A DNA stretch of 64,000 nt from Anaerolineae bacterium. GTDB lineage: Bacteria; Chloroflexota; Anaerolineae; 4572-78; J111. Where the stretch lies: NCBI GenBank assembly GCA_016931895.1, contig JAFGDY010000030.1:1-64000 (forward strand), in the 5' to 3' direction. Positions 40,769 to 49,342 of this stretch are shown piece by piece (within the stretch, counting starts at the first letter, position 1; each line of letters begins with the position of its first letter). The notes beneath the pieces were generated by a model. That model ran no database searches. It was given only the letters and a program-made list of their open reading frames with translations, and was not told the DNA's origin. The position numbers were made by a program, and so were the translations under genes.

Positions 40769-41521
40769 ATGTCTCAAAATTTGTATGAGGATTTTGCCGG
40801 GCGATACGATTTGTTCCACAGTGGCTTTGATGACCACGATCCTTTAGAGCTTGCATTCTTTCGCCGACTCTTTGCGGAAAATCAGGTGCGGAGCGTGCTG
40901 GACTGCGCTTGTGGCACCGGGAAACACCTGCATTTGTTTCATCTCCTCGGCTGTGAGGTTGTTGGGTCCGATACCTCGGCGGCGATGCTGGCGCAGGCAG
41001 AGAAAAACCTTAGCGCATGTGGCCTGGACCTGCCCCTGCATCAGGTAGACTATCGCGAGTTGCCGCAATATTTTGACCGGCAATTTGATGCGGTCGCTTG
41101 TTTGTCCAGCTCCATTCACCACATGCCCAACGAAACCGAAGCGGCCAACGCTTTTAAAAGTATGCTTGGGGTGTTACGGCCCGGAAAGATATTGGTTTTA
41201 ACCCAGGGCACCACGGACAAACAATGGCAAGAGAAACCAAGATTCATTCCCGCCATCAACCAAAAAGATTTCACCCGGTTGTTTGTGATAGATTATTTGG
41301 GCGCGGGCGCGCGGTACAACATTTTAGACATTTTCCATAGCGACGAGCTTTGTGATTTTAAGGTTTGGAGCGTGGAATACCCCCGCATGTACTTAAAAAA
41401 TGATCAGGAGAGATTGTTAAAAACAGCCGGCTTCAAAGTTGTGGATGCCTATGGGAGTTACGATTTTGAGGCGTATGATAGTGAAACAAGCCGGCGGTTG
41501 ATTTTGGTGGCCCGGAAATAA
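40769..41521 (+). CDS. class I SAM-dependent methyltransferase
   Basis: 250 residues. SAM-binding motif I VLDCACGTGKHLHLFHLLGCEVVGSDTSAAMLAQAEKNL (about 40-75), motif II FDAVACLSSSIHHMPN (about 108) and motif III LRPGKILVLTQG (about 135). The substrate is unknown. AGGAGG lies upstream of the ATG. It is placed between pyrD and pyrK, 2 bp before the latter, so it is probably co-expressed with pyrimidine synthesis, though a functional link is not evident. Confidence 0.88.
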   Translation: MSQNLYEDFAGRYDLFHSGFDDHDPLELAFFRRLFAENQVRSVLDCACGTGKHLHLFHLLGCEVVGSDTSAAMLAQAEKNLSACGLDLPLHQVDYRELPQYFDRQFDAVACLSSSIHHMPNETEAANAFKSMLGVLRPGKILVLTQGTTDKQWQEKPRFIPAINQKDFTRLFVIDYLGAGARYNILDIFHSDELCDFKVWSVEYPRMYLKNDQERLLKTAGFKVVDAYGSYDFEAYDSETSRRLILVARK

Positions 41522-41523
41522 TT

Positions 41524-42306
41524 ATGAGCCAGCACCATATTGAGGGTCCGTTAATAAAGCGGGCCTCTTTGCCCCAGGCCGTCCGCATCGTTGGCATCAA
41601 GGTTGAAAACGCTGTTACCAAAACCTTCACCCTGGCCGATTCCCTTGAGGCTCAACCGGGTCAGTTTGTAATGGCCTGGCTGCCCGGCCTGGAAGACAAA
41701 CCCTTCAGCTTGGCCGGAGCCAGGCCTATCACGCTGACCATTGCCGCGGTGGGGCCTTTTAGCCGGGCCATCCATCAATTGCAAGTGGGCGATCTATTGT
41801 GGCTGCGGGGGCCTTTGGGGCAGGGGTTTCGCCTGCCCGCTTCCGGCGGACACCTGTTGCTCATTGGGGGTGGCTATGGGGTGGCGCCGTTGTTCTTTTT
41901 GGCTCGGCAGGCGCTGGCGGTTGGCTGCCGGGTTTCAATGATTATTGGCGCTGCTACGGCTAACAGCCTGCTTTTGGCGGATGAGTTTCAAGCCTTGGCG
42001 GTGCCCCTCTGGCTGACCACCGTAGACGGCTCGGCGGGCCGGCCGGGCCTGGCCACAGACGCCATCCCCCTGGTATTGGCCCACGCCGCCGATCCTCCAA
42101 AAATGGTGTATGCCTGCGGGCCAATTGGCATGCTCCAGGCGGTTGCGGCCTGGTGTGAGGCAGAGAATCTCCCGGCGCAATTATCGTGGGAAGCCCCCAT
42201 GCGTTGCGGCCTGGGCTTATGCGGCAGTTGCGAGGTTGGCCGGGGTTGGTTGACCTGTTTAGACGGGCCGGTGTTTCAATTCAATCCTCTTACCCATTCT
42301 CCATAA
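41524..42306 (+). CDS. pyrK: dihydroorotate dehydrogenase electron-transfer subunit
   Basis: 260 residues. N-terminal FAD domain (KPFSLAGARPITLTIAAVGPFSRAIHQLQVGD; PFS-type flavin motif), NAD-binding GGHLLLIGGGYGVAPLFFLARQAL (about 110), YACGPIGMLQAVAAW, then the [2Fe-2S] site MRCGLGLCGSCEVGRGWLTCLDGPVF with four Cys in the PyrK spacing. It passes electrons from the PyrD FMN to NAD. Its ATG is 2 bases after the methyltransferase stop. Last gene of the pyr operon. Confidence 0.93.
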   Translation: MSQHHIEGPLIKRASLPQAVRIVGIKVENAVTKTFTLADSLEAQPGQFVMAWLPGLEDKPFSLAGARPITLTIAAVGPFSRAIHQLQVGDLLWLRGPLGQGFRLPASGGHLLLIGGGYGVAPLFFLARQALAVGCRVSMIIGAATANSLLLADEFQALAVPLWLTTVDGSAGRPGLATDAIPLVLAHAADPPKMVYACGPIGMLQAVAAWCEAENLPAQLSWEAPMRCGLGLCGSCEVGRGWLTCLDGPVFQFNPLTHSP

Positions 42307-42352
42307 CTGTAACCATCCTGTAACCACAACAAAAGATATTTTGTGTTATATT
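42307..42352 (+). promoter_or_regulatory. tandem heptamer (period 11) and -10 upstream of the signalling cluster
   Basis: CTGTAAC-CATC-CTGTAAC (42307-42324), a perfect 7-4-7 direct repeat starting one base after the pyrK stop, then 22 bp and a -10 hexamer TATATT (42347-42352). No good -35 is present, which fits an activator-dependent promoter of the OmpR/PhoB type. The first receiver gene starts 50 bp later. Confidence 0.45.
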
Positions 42353-42402
42353 AAAGCTAGGGCCATTCAATCTGTCGGGCTGTATTTTGAGGAGCAAGAG
42401 GT

Positions 42403-42864
42403 ATGCTAGACCAGCATAATCGGCCAAAGCGTATTTTAATTGTTGATGATGAGTCAACCCTGGTTTTCTTTTTAAAGCAAGGCTTACAAGAATCCGGTAT
42501 TTCTTGCCTGGTTGACGATGCCGCTTCCGGTGAAGAAGCGTTAACCAAACTAACCTATAATCGGTACGATTTACTGGTGACCGATCTAAAAATGCCCGGC
42601 ATCAACGGGTTTACGTTGTTGGAAGTGGCTCGTTCGCTGCATCCAGATATTAGCATTGTGCTGATGACGGCCTTTGGCTCGCCCGAAGTGCAAGAAGAAG
42701 CGAAGCGGCTTAAAGTAGATGGTTATCTCACCAAACCATTCCCCACCGCGCAATTACAAAGTTTGGTTAATGAGGTGTTGGCCGCCCAAAACGCTTTGGG
42801 GGGCTCCCCGGCAACAAGTCGGCAAGGGGTGCTGCTTGAACAAAATAGTGAAGAACTTTCATAA
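42403..42864 (+). CDS. response-regulator receiver protein
   Basis: 153 residues. REC domain: ILIVDDESTLVFFL, LLVTDLKMPGINGFTL (phospho-acceptor Asp, about 61), IVLMTAFGSPE and GYLTKPFP. The remaining 30 residues (AAQNALGGSPATSRQGVLLEQNSEELS) form no recognised domain. In sequence it is closest in style to NtrC-type receivers (DLKMPGINGF, LMTAFGS), but the ATPase and DNA-binding parts are absent. First gene of the signalling cluster. Confidence 0.92.
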   Translation: MLDQHNRPKRILIVDDESTLVFFLKQGLQESGISCLVDDAASGEEALTKLTYNRYDLLVTDLKMPGINGFTLLEVARSLHPDISIVLMTAFGSPEVQEEAKRLKVDGYLTKPFPTAQLQSLVNEVLAAQNALGGSPATSRQGVLLEQNSEELS

Positions 42865-42879
42865 GGAGGCCGCTCAACT

Positions 42880-43257
42880 ATGGGCAAAGCCAAGGTGCTA
42901 TATATTGAAGACAACCCTGATAACATGATCCTGGTGAAACGAGTATTGGAGATAGAGGGTTACGAGGTGATTGCCGCTGCCACCGGCAAGGAAGGATTGC
43001 ACAAGGCCCTTCTGAACCTGCCAGACATCATTATTACCGACATCAACTTGCCGGATATTGACGGCTACGAAATTACCAACAACTTAAAAAAAGAAAGAGC
43101 AACCGCTCACATTCCCATTGTGGCCATGACGGCCAATGTGATGAAAAAAGACCGAGACAACGTTTTTGACGCCGGCTGCGACGGTTACATCTCTAAACCC
43201 ATTGATGTTGACGAACTTCCCGAACAGATTGAAAGCTTTCTGAAAGGTGCCTCATGA
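42880..43257 (+). CDS. stand-alone response-regulator receiver
   Basis: 125 residues, one REC domain: VLYIEDNPDNMILVKRVL, IIITDINLPDIDGYEI (phospho-acceptor Asp), IVAMTANVMKKD and GYISKPIDVDELPEQIESFL. The C-terminal GCDGYISKPIDVDELPEQ is nearly repeated in the receiver of the kinase at 58329 (GCDGYIPKPIDVDQFPEQ), so the two are close relatives. AAGGAGG-like site before the ATG, 15 bp after the preceding gene. Confidence 0.93.
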   Translation: MGKAKVLYIEDNPDNMILVKRVLEIEGYEVIAAATGKEGLHKALLNLPDIIITDINLPDIDGYEITNNLKKERATAHIPIVAMTANVMKKDRDNVFDAGCDGYISKPIDVDELPEQIESFLKGAS

Positions 43258-43700
43258 TGACCGATATAGCGACAAAGACCCAAAAAAAACAGATTGATCC
43301 CAAAGATGCTTACGTGTTGGTGGTGGAAGACAACCTGCAAAACCTGGTGTTGATTGCCCGGCTGTTGGCCTTTATTGGCGTCCGCCGGTACGAGTGGAGA
43401 GCCTCCGGCTGGCAGGTTTTGGAATTTGCCGACACCATGCCCCAGGTTGACCTGGTGCTGATGGACCTCCACCTGCCTTACCAGGACGGTTACGAAGCCC
43501 TGGCCAAATTGCGCAGCGACCCCCGTTTTGCCGAAACTCGGATTGTGGCCGTCACCGCCGACGCCAATCCCGCTTCCATGGAAAAAGCCAAAAAAGCCGG
43601 GTTCGATGGATTCCTGGGCAAACCCATAGACCCCGACAAATTCCCCGACCAGATCATCCAGATTCTACAGGGGAATACCGTGTGGGATTTAGGGTACTGA
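43254..43700 (+). CDS. response-regulator receiver protein
   Basis: 148 residues; the ATG overlaps the preceding stop by 4 bp. After 20 linker residues comes a REC domain: VLVVEDNLQNLVLIARLL, LVLMDLHLPYQDGYEA (phospho-acceptor Asp), IVAVTADANPASM and GFLGKPIDPDKFPDQIIQIL. The insertion RRYEWRASGWQVLEFADTMPQ is atypical for the second strand-helix. No output domain. Confidence 0.92.
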   Translation: MMTDIATKTQKKQIDPKDAYVLVVEDNLQNLVLIARLLAFIGVRRYEWRASGWQVLEFADTMPQVDLVLMDLHLPYQDGYEALAKLRSDPRFAETRIVAVTADANPASMEKAKKAGFDGFLGKPIDPDKFPDQIIQILQGNTVWDLGY

Positions 43701-43768
43701 TTACAAGATTGTCGCTTTTTTATTAAAATTGAGTTAGGCCGATCACGAGTCAAGAATTGAGAAACATC

Positions 43769-46700
43769 ATGAGCCAACAAGAGGTGGTTAAACAACTGCA
43801 AGCGCAAGTTGAAGAATTGACCCAAACGCTGGCCAAAACCAATCGTCTGGCGCAATACCTGGAAACCGGCGCCCAGGTGAGCCGGGTGATTGCTTCAACC
43901 CATAATCTTGATAAGCTTAACAAACAAATTGTCAAAATCATCAAAGATGGCTTTGACTTTTACCAAGTAGCCGTTTTTTTGATTGACCACTCGGCCCAAT
44001 GGGCGGTGCTGCACGAGGCCACCGGCAAGGCCGGTCGGGAAATGAAAAAAGAGGGCTATCGCCTGCCGGTGGACGACGATCAATCCATTATCGGTTGGGT
44101 CAATCAAAATAGAAAGCCATGTTTTTTTTATTTCCACGAACAGGAAAGGGGTCAAAACGGGCGCCATCGTCATTATCATCTCACCCCTCCTCCCCCTCGC
44201 ACCGGACGCCGTTTGGAGATGGTGCTGCCCCTTATTGCCAAAGATCGCCTGGTTGGCACCCTCCATTTGCAAAGCGCCAAAGGCAGCACGTTTGAGCCGG
44301 ATGATGTAACGGCCTTGCAAACCCTGGCCGACCAGATTGCTTCGGCCATTGAAAAAACGCAGCTCTACCTTGAGGCTATCTCTGAACGCGATAAAAATAG
44401 CCTGCTCTATGAGATCAGCAATGCCCTGAGCAAAGCGCTGGACTTTGACGCCGTAACCGCCACCGCGGTTGGTTTTGCCAACCGCCTGGGCGCTACCTCC
44501 GGCGAAATCCACTTACTGGCCGATACCGGCGAGGTTTACTTTAAAAGCACCTATCCCGAACGGAACGAACTCTCAGACCCGGAACGGCAAACCGTGGTTA
44601 AGCGTATCCTGGCCGAAGGTTTGGACGCCTGGGTGCTCAAACATGAGCAATCGGCCCTTATCACCGATACGCAGCAGGATGAGCGCTGGCTGGTTATTGA
44701 ATATGCCGACCAAACCGTCTCCGTCCGTTCTATTATCTGCTCGCCTATCAGAGTGGGGCGAGACCAACTCAAAGGGGCCATTTCCTTTGTTCATCCCGAA
44801 CCCAACCATTTCAACGAGCAAGACCTGACCCGCCTGGGCACCCTCGCCTCGCAAATAGCTGTAGCCCTGGAAAACACCATGCTGGTTAATGATATTCAGC
44901 ATAACCTGCAAGAAACCCACCTGATGTTAGACATTAGCCGCCAACTGGCGGCCGCCACAAACATCAACGACGTTTACGCCGCCCTGGTCAAAAGTATTAT
45001 GGCCGTAGGCGTGGAGCGCAGCGTATTATACATGTGCGACGAGCTGGACTCCGGCACTAATTCAAGACATGGCGAAATTGTGTTTGTGAGCGATACCCGT
45101 GCCGCCGCCAGCGATGAAGGCATTGGCGACCGTTTCCGCCTGGCCGACTACCCGGTTCTGGAAGAATTGACCCGCACCCAGGAAACGCTGGTTATAGACC
45201 ATGTTTCCGGCGATCAGCGTTTGAGCGAGGCGGAACAGGAGTTCTTATCAAGATTTGGCACCCAGAGTTTGGCCCTTAACCCCCTGGTAGCGCGCGGCCG
45301 GGTGATTGGCTTCATCTCCATAGAATACCGGGTGCCCTATAGCTTCAACCAGCGTGAACTGGCCATGTACCGCACCGTCTGTAACCAGACCACCATTGCC
45401 ATTGAAAATGCCCGCCAGATTCAACGCTCCGAAGCGGCCCTGGCTGAAACGCAGTTACTTTACCGGGCGGGTCGCGTGCTGGCCGGCGCCGCCGACATCC
45501 AGGAAGTGTTGGAAGAAGCGCTGGTTGAATTTCTGTACAGCCTGGGGCTGGATCAAGGCGCCATTACCCTGCTCACCTCCGACCGCAAATACGGCCAGCT
45601 TATGGTTTATGTGCAGGATAGCCAGGTGCAGGATACTGAGGGTTTAAAATTCCCCGTTATCGAAGGCGTACCCTACCAGGAAATCCTGCTGGCCGGCCAA
45701 CCGTTCACCAGCTACGATGTCGCCAATGACCCCCGCCTGGAAGAGTTTCGCAGTTTCAATGTAGAACCTCCCAGGTCGCTGCTGGAAGCGCCATTGATTA
45801 TTCAGGGAGAAACGGTTGGCTGGATTGGGGCCGACGCGGTAAAACAACATCGGGAATTTACCCAACGAGAAATTGACCTGGCCCGGGCCATGGCCGACCA
45901 AATTGCCATCACCATTCAAAATCGCCGCCTGCTGGAACAAACCGAGCGCCGGGCCGAACAGCTCAGAGCCGTGGCCGAAGTTGGCGAGGCCGTCTCGCGC
46001 ATGATTGACCTGGATGAAGTGCTCAACAAAACGGTTGACCTCATTCGGGATCGTTTTGGCTTTTATCACGTTTCCATCTTCCTGCTCAACGAGGCCAGAG
46101 ATTGGGCCGTGGTCCGCGCCTCCACCGGCAAAGTCGGCAAAATTATGGTTGAGCGGCCTCACCGTTTGGAAGTGGGCGGCAAATCCATTGTGGGTTACGT
46201 AACCGATCAAGCCCAACCCCGCATTGCCCTGGACGTGGGTGAAGACGCCGTTCACTTCAATAATCCGTTGTTGCCCAATACCCGTTCAGAAATGGCCCTG
46301 CCCCTCATTTCTCGCGGCACGGTGATTGGCGCCCTGGACGTGCAAAGTGAAAAAGCCAACGCTTTTAGTAACGAAGATATTGAAACCCTGCAAGTGATGG
46401 CCAACCAATTGACCGCCGCTCTGCAAAACGCCCAACTCTTTGACCAAACCCAACGCCGCCTGATGGAACAAGCCACCTTATACGGCATCGGCACCAAAAT
46501 GGGGGCTACGCTTGATCTCCAGGACGCCACCGATAACCTGGTCACTGAAACCGCCGAAGCTCTTGGCGTGGCCGAGTGCGCCCTGACTTTGATTGAAGAG
46601 AACAGCCTTTACACCATCAGCGACTATACCCGGCGAGATACATCACATTCTATCAAACAGCATCGCCGCCCGCATTTTAATTTTAGCGACTCGGCTTACC

Positions 46701-48232
46701 TGACCAAAGTCATGGAAACCAAACAGGAACTGAGAGTTCACCTCAACGCTCCCTCCATCTTTGATACAAACAGCCCGGAATTTGATTACCTGAAAACGCA
46801 CCAGGGCACGGCCTTGCTCATTGTGCCGGTGCTACTCAGAAACGACGTGATTGCCTTTTTGGAAGTTTACGACAACAAGCCTGACCGCCGTTTTCGCGAA
46901 GACAATATTTCTTTGTTAGACTCCATTGCCCTGCAAGCCGCCAATACCATTGAAAACATCCGCTTGTTTGAGTCTACCCAATACCGTTCCCGTTTGCTGC
47001 AAACCGCCGCCGAAGTTTCCCGAACCGCCACCTCGATTCTGGATATTCACGAACTGATTAGCGCCACGGTCAATCTCATCCGTGATAAGTTTGACTTTTA
47101 TTACGTTGGTCTTTTCTTGGTTGACGAGGAGAAAGAGTGGGCTGTGCTGGAGGCCGGCACCGGCGAAGCCGGACGGCTCCAGGTTGAAGCCGAGCACCGC
47201 CTCAAGATTGGGGGCGAGTCTATGATTGGCTGGAGCGTTAAAAATCGGCAGGCCCGCATTGCCCTGGATGTGGGGGAAGATGCGGTTTGGTTCAATAACC
47301 CCTACCTGCCTGATACCCACTCGGAAATGGCCCTGCCGTTGATTAGCCGGGACGAGGTGATTGGCGCGCTGACCGTACAGAGCGTGGAGCGCGGCGCATT
47401 TTCCGACGAAGACATTATCCTGCTGCAAACAATGGCCGACCAGGTGGCCAACGCTATTCAAAATGCGCGCTTTTTTACCCAAACCCAGCTTGCGCTTTCT
47501 GAAACTGAAAAATTGTACCAAATCACTCAGGAATTGCTTTCCGCCCGCGACGAGGAGGCCGTTTATCAAGTGGCCATCGAGGCCATCACTCAGTCGGGCA
47601 TTGATTCCAGCGCCATCTACATGTATGTGGATGATCCAGACAGCGCCGAGCAAATGATTGAACAAAAAGCAATTTGGGCCAATACCGGCGAGCCAATCTT
47701 TCCCAATGGCACCCGCTTCAAGGCCGGCGACCTGGTGATGGAACAACTGGTGCCTTTGCACGATGGCTTGTTTATTGAAGACATTGATGAGGACCCCCGC
47801 CTGACCGACCGGGTCCGCCGCTCGTTAAAACTGATCCGCATCAAAACGCTGCTGGTGCTGCCGCTATCCACTTTCCAGAACCGGCTTGGGTTTTTGCTGG
47901 TGGCCTATAAAGCCAAAAGCAAAAGCTTTACCACCTCCCAAACCAGGCTCTACCACACCATTGTGCAGCAAATGGTGGTAGCCCTGGAAAACCTGCGCCT
48001 GTTAGAAGCATCCCAGCGGCGGGCCAAACGCGAGGAGATTATCCGAGAAATTACCGGCAAAATCAGAAGCACTACCAACGTGGACGATATTCTCAAAACA
48101 ACCGTGACCGAATTGAGCAAAGTTCTGGGCGCGGCCAATGGCGGTGTTATCCTGGGCCTGGGCGGTTCCGGCTCAAACGTTAATCCCGCTGCCGGATCAG
48201 GTCAGGTTGAGTCAAAACGGGTAAAGTCATGA
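43769..48232 (+). CDS. multi-GAF sensor protein with eight GAF domains
   Basis: 1487 residues from the ATG at 43769 (a TTG 12 bases earlier is in frame). A coiled-coil start (EVVKQLQAQVEELTQTLAKT) is followed by eight GAF domains at about 30-200, 213-375, 385-555, 565-723, 738-895, 905-1072, 1080-1240 and 1250-1417, each ending in a helix such as IQNRRLLE or LENLRLLE. A tail of 60 residues (REEIIREITGKIRSTTNVDDILKTTVTELSKVLGA) resembles the first third of another GAF and then stops. There is no kinase, cyclase or receiver domain. GAFs 5 and 7 share IALDVGEDAVxFNNPxLPxTxSEMALPLISR. It must act through partners, presumably the kinases of the cluster. Confidence 0.88.
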   Translation: MSQQEVVKQLQAQVEELTQTLAKTNRLAQYLETGAQVSRVIASTHNLDKLNKQIVKIIKDGFDFYQVAVFLIDHSAQWAVLHEATGKAGREMKKEGYRLPVDDDQSIIGWVNQNRKPCFFYFHEQERGQNGRHRHYHLTPPPPRTGRRLEMVLPLIAKDRLVGTLHLQSAKGSTFEPDDVTALQTLADQIASAIEKTQLYLEAISERDKNSLLYEISNALSKALDFDAVTATAVGFANRLGATSGEIHLLADTGEVYFKSTYPERNELSDPERQTVVKRILAEGLDAWVLKHEQSALITDTQQDERWLVIEYADQTVSVRSIICSPIRVGRDQLKGAISFVHPEPNHFNEQDLTRLGTLASQIAVALENTMLVNDIQHNLQETHLMLDISRQLAAATNINDVYAALVKSIMAVGVERSVLYMCDELDSGTNSRHGEIVFVSDTRAAASDEGIGDRFRLADYPVLEELTRTQETLVIDHVSGDQRLSEAEQEFLSRFGTQSLALNPLVARGRVIGFISIEYRVPYSFNQRELAMYRTVCNQTTIAIENARQIQRSEAALAETQLLYRAGRVLAGAADIQEVLEEALVEFLYSLGLDQGAITLLTSDRKYGQLMVYVQDSQVQDTEGLKFPVIEGVPYQEILLAGQPFTSYDVANDPRLEEFRSFNVEPPRSLLEAPLIIQGETVGWIGADAVKQHREFTQREIDLARAMADQIAITIQNRRLLEQTERRAEQLRAVAEVGEAVSRMIDLDEVLNKTVDLIRDRFGFYHVSIFLLNEARDWAVVRASTGKVGKIMVERPHRLEVGGKSIVGYVTDQAQPRIALDVGEDAVHFNNPLLPNTRSEMALPLISRGTVIGALDVQSEKANAFSNEDIETLQVMANQLTAALQNAQLFDQTQRRLMEQATLYGIGTKMGATLDLQDATDNLVTETAEALGVAECALTLIEENSLYTISDYTRRDTSHSIKQHRRPHFNFSDSAYLTKVMETKQELRVHLNAPSIFDTNSPEFDYLKTHQGTALLIVPVLLRNDVIAFLEVYDNKPDRRFREDNISLLDSIALQAANTIENIRLFESTQYRSRLLQTAAEVSRTATSILDIHELISATVNLIRDKFDFYYVGLFLVDEEKEWAVLEAGTGEAGRLQVEAEHRLKIGGESMIGWSVKNRQARIALDVGEDAVWFNNPYLPDTHSEMALPLISRDEVIGALTVQSVERGAFSDEDIILLQTMADQVANAIQNARFFTQTQLALSETEKLYQITQELLSARDEEAVYQVAIEAITQSGIDSSAIYMYVDDPDSAEQMIEQKAIWANTGEPIFPNGTRFKAGDLVMEQLVPLHDGLFIEDIDEDPRLTDRVRRSLKLIRIKTLLVLPLSTFQNRLGFLLVAYKAKSKSFTTSQTRLYHTIVQQMVVALENLRLLEASQRRAKREEIIREITGKIRSTTNVDDILKTTVTELSKVLGAANGGVILGLGGSGSNVNPAAGSGQVESKRVKS

Positions 48233-49311
48233 GCAAGTCAACTGAATTGATGGAAATTCACGCTGCCTTATCGCCACAAAAAAGCAAACTGGTTAACCTG
48301 TATCACCAGATTTTGCAAGAAAATCCACCCTCCCGCCGCCCCCGGCCTGCCGACTTAAAGAAGCTGGCTGCGGATGAGGTGAAAGCTTTATTGGGCTTTA
48401 TCAAAAACCCCGACCAGGCCGCAGTTCGCCAACGCGGCGCGCAATTATGCCAGGCCGGTTTGGATGAAGCCGCCCTTTTACAATGGGGACAGGCCGTCCG
48501 AAAATTCTGCCTTACCCAACTACCGGAGCAGTTGCGGCTGCCGGTGTTGGATGTATTAGAGTCTTACCACCAAACGGTCACCCGTAGTTACATTCTGGCC
48601 CGCGAAATCAGCGTGGTGGAAGAGGCGGAGTCGCTTTTGCAAGAAACCATTGCCATGCAGCAGCTCAGCCAGGCCCTCTCCGGGACCCTGCAATTTGACG
48701 AAATCCTGGACTTTTTCTTTCAAACCTGTACCAAAGTGCTGGGGTTTGATTTTGTGATTTTTTCTTTGGTTGACAAAGACCAACAGCGAGTGAACGCCAT
48801 TGCCGGGGTGGGTGTCTCCCAAGCCCATCTTAAACGCGCCAGCCATCCCATGGACAGCGCAGACATCATGGCCGATATTATCAGAACCGGCAGAACCGAA
48901 ATTATCACCGGCTGGGATGAACGTTTTGACTCTAAAAACTTTGAGGCTGAAAGTATGGCCGAGTGGGGGATGCGCCTGTTTACGCCCATTACCCTGCGCC
49001 GAGAAAATATTGGCCTGGTTGAAGTTGGGTTCAACAAAAATGTGGAAGCCGCCATTGAAGATTCCCAGCTCAGATTGCTCAGAGCCTTTATTGACCAGAC
49101 CGCCCTGGCCCTGGATAACGCCCAGCGTTACCAGGCCAGCCGGCGCGCCACCCACCGCGAGAGCTTGATTAAAGAAATTACTACCAAAGTGAGAGCCTCG
49201 ACCAACCTGGATACCGTTTTGCAAACCACTGTGAAAGAGTTAGGCGATGCCTTTGGGGGCAAACGAACCTACGTTCACCTGGTATCCCCTTCCAACAGCC
49301 ACGACCAGTGA
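48229..49311 (+). CDS. single-GAF signalling protein
   Basis: 360 residues; the ATG overlaps the stop of the eight-GAF gene by 4 bp. Residues 1-130 are helical (IHAALSPQKSKLVNLYHQILQENPP ... RKFCLTQLPEQLRLPVLDVLESYHQTVTRSYILARE), similar in style to helical N-terminal sensor/partner domains. Residues 140-300 form one GAF domain. The C-terminus (LIKEITTKVRASTNLDTVLQTTVKELGDAFGGKRTYVHL) repeats the truncated tail found in the preceding protein. No catalytic domain. Confidence 0.82.
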   Translation: MSKSTELMEIHAALSPQKSKLVNLYHQILQENPPSRRPRPADLKKLAADEVKALLGFIKNPDQAAVRQRGAQLCQAGLDEAALLQWGQAVRKFCLTQLPEQLRLPVLDVLESYHQTVTRSYILAREISVVEEAESLLQETIAMQQLSQALSGTLQFDEILDFFFQTCTKVLGFDFVIFSLVDKDQQRVNAIAGVGVSQAHLKRASHPMDSADIMADIIRTGRTEIITGWDERFDSKNFEAESMAEWGMRLFTPITLRRENIGLVEVGFNKNVEAAIEDSQLRLLRAFIDQTALALDNAQRYQASRRATHRESLIKEITTKVRASTNLDTVLQTTVKELGDAFGGKRTYVHLVSPSNSHDQ

Positions 49312-49342
49312 AACGGCCTGGGGAGATTAGAGAGGAAACAGT

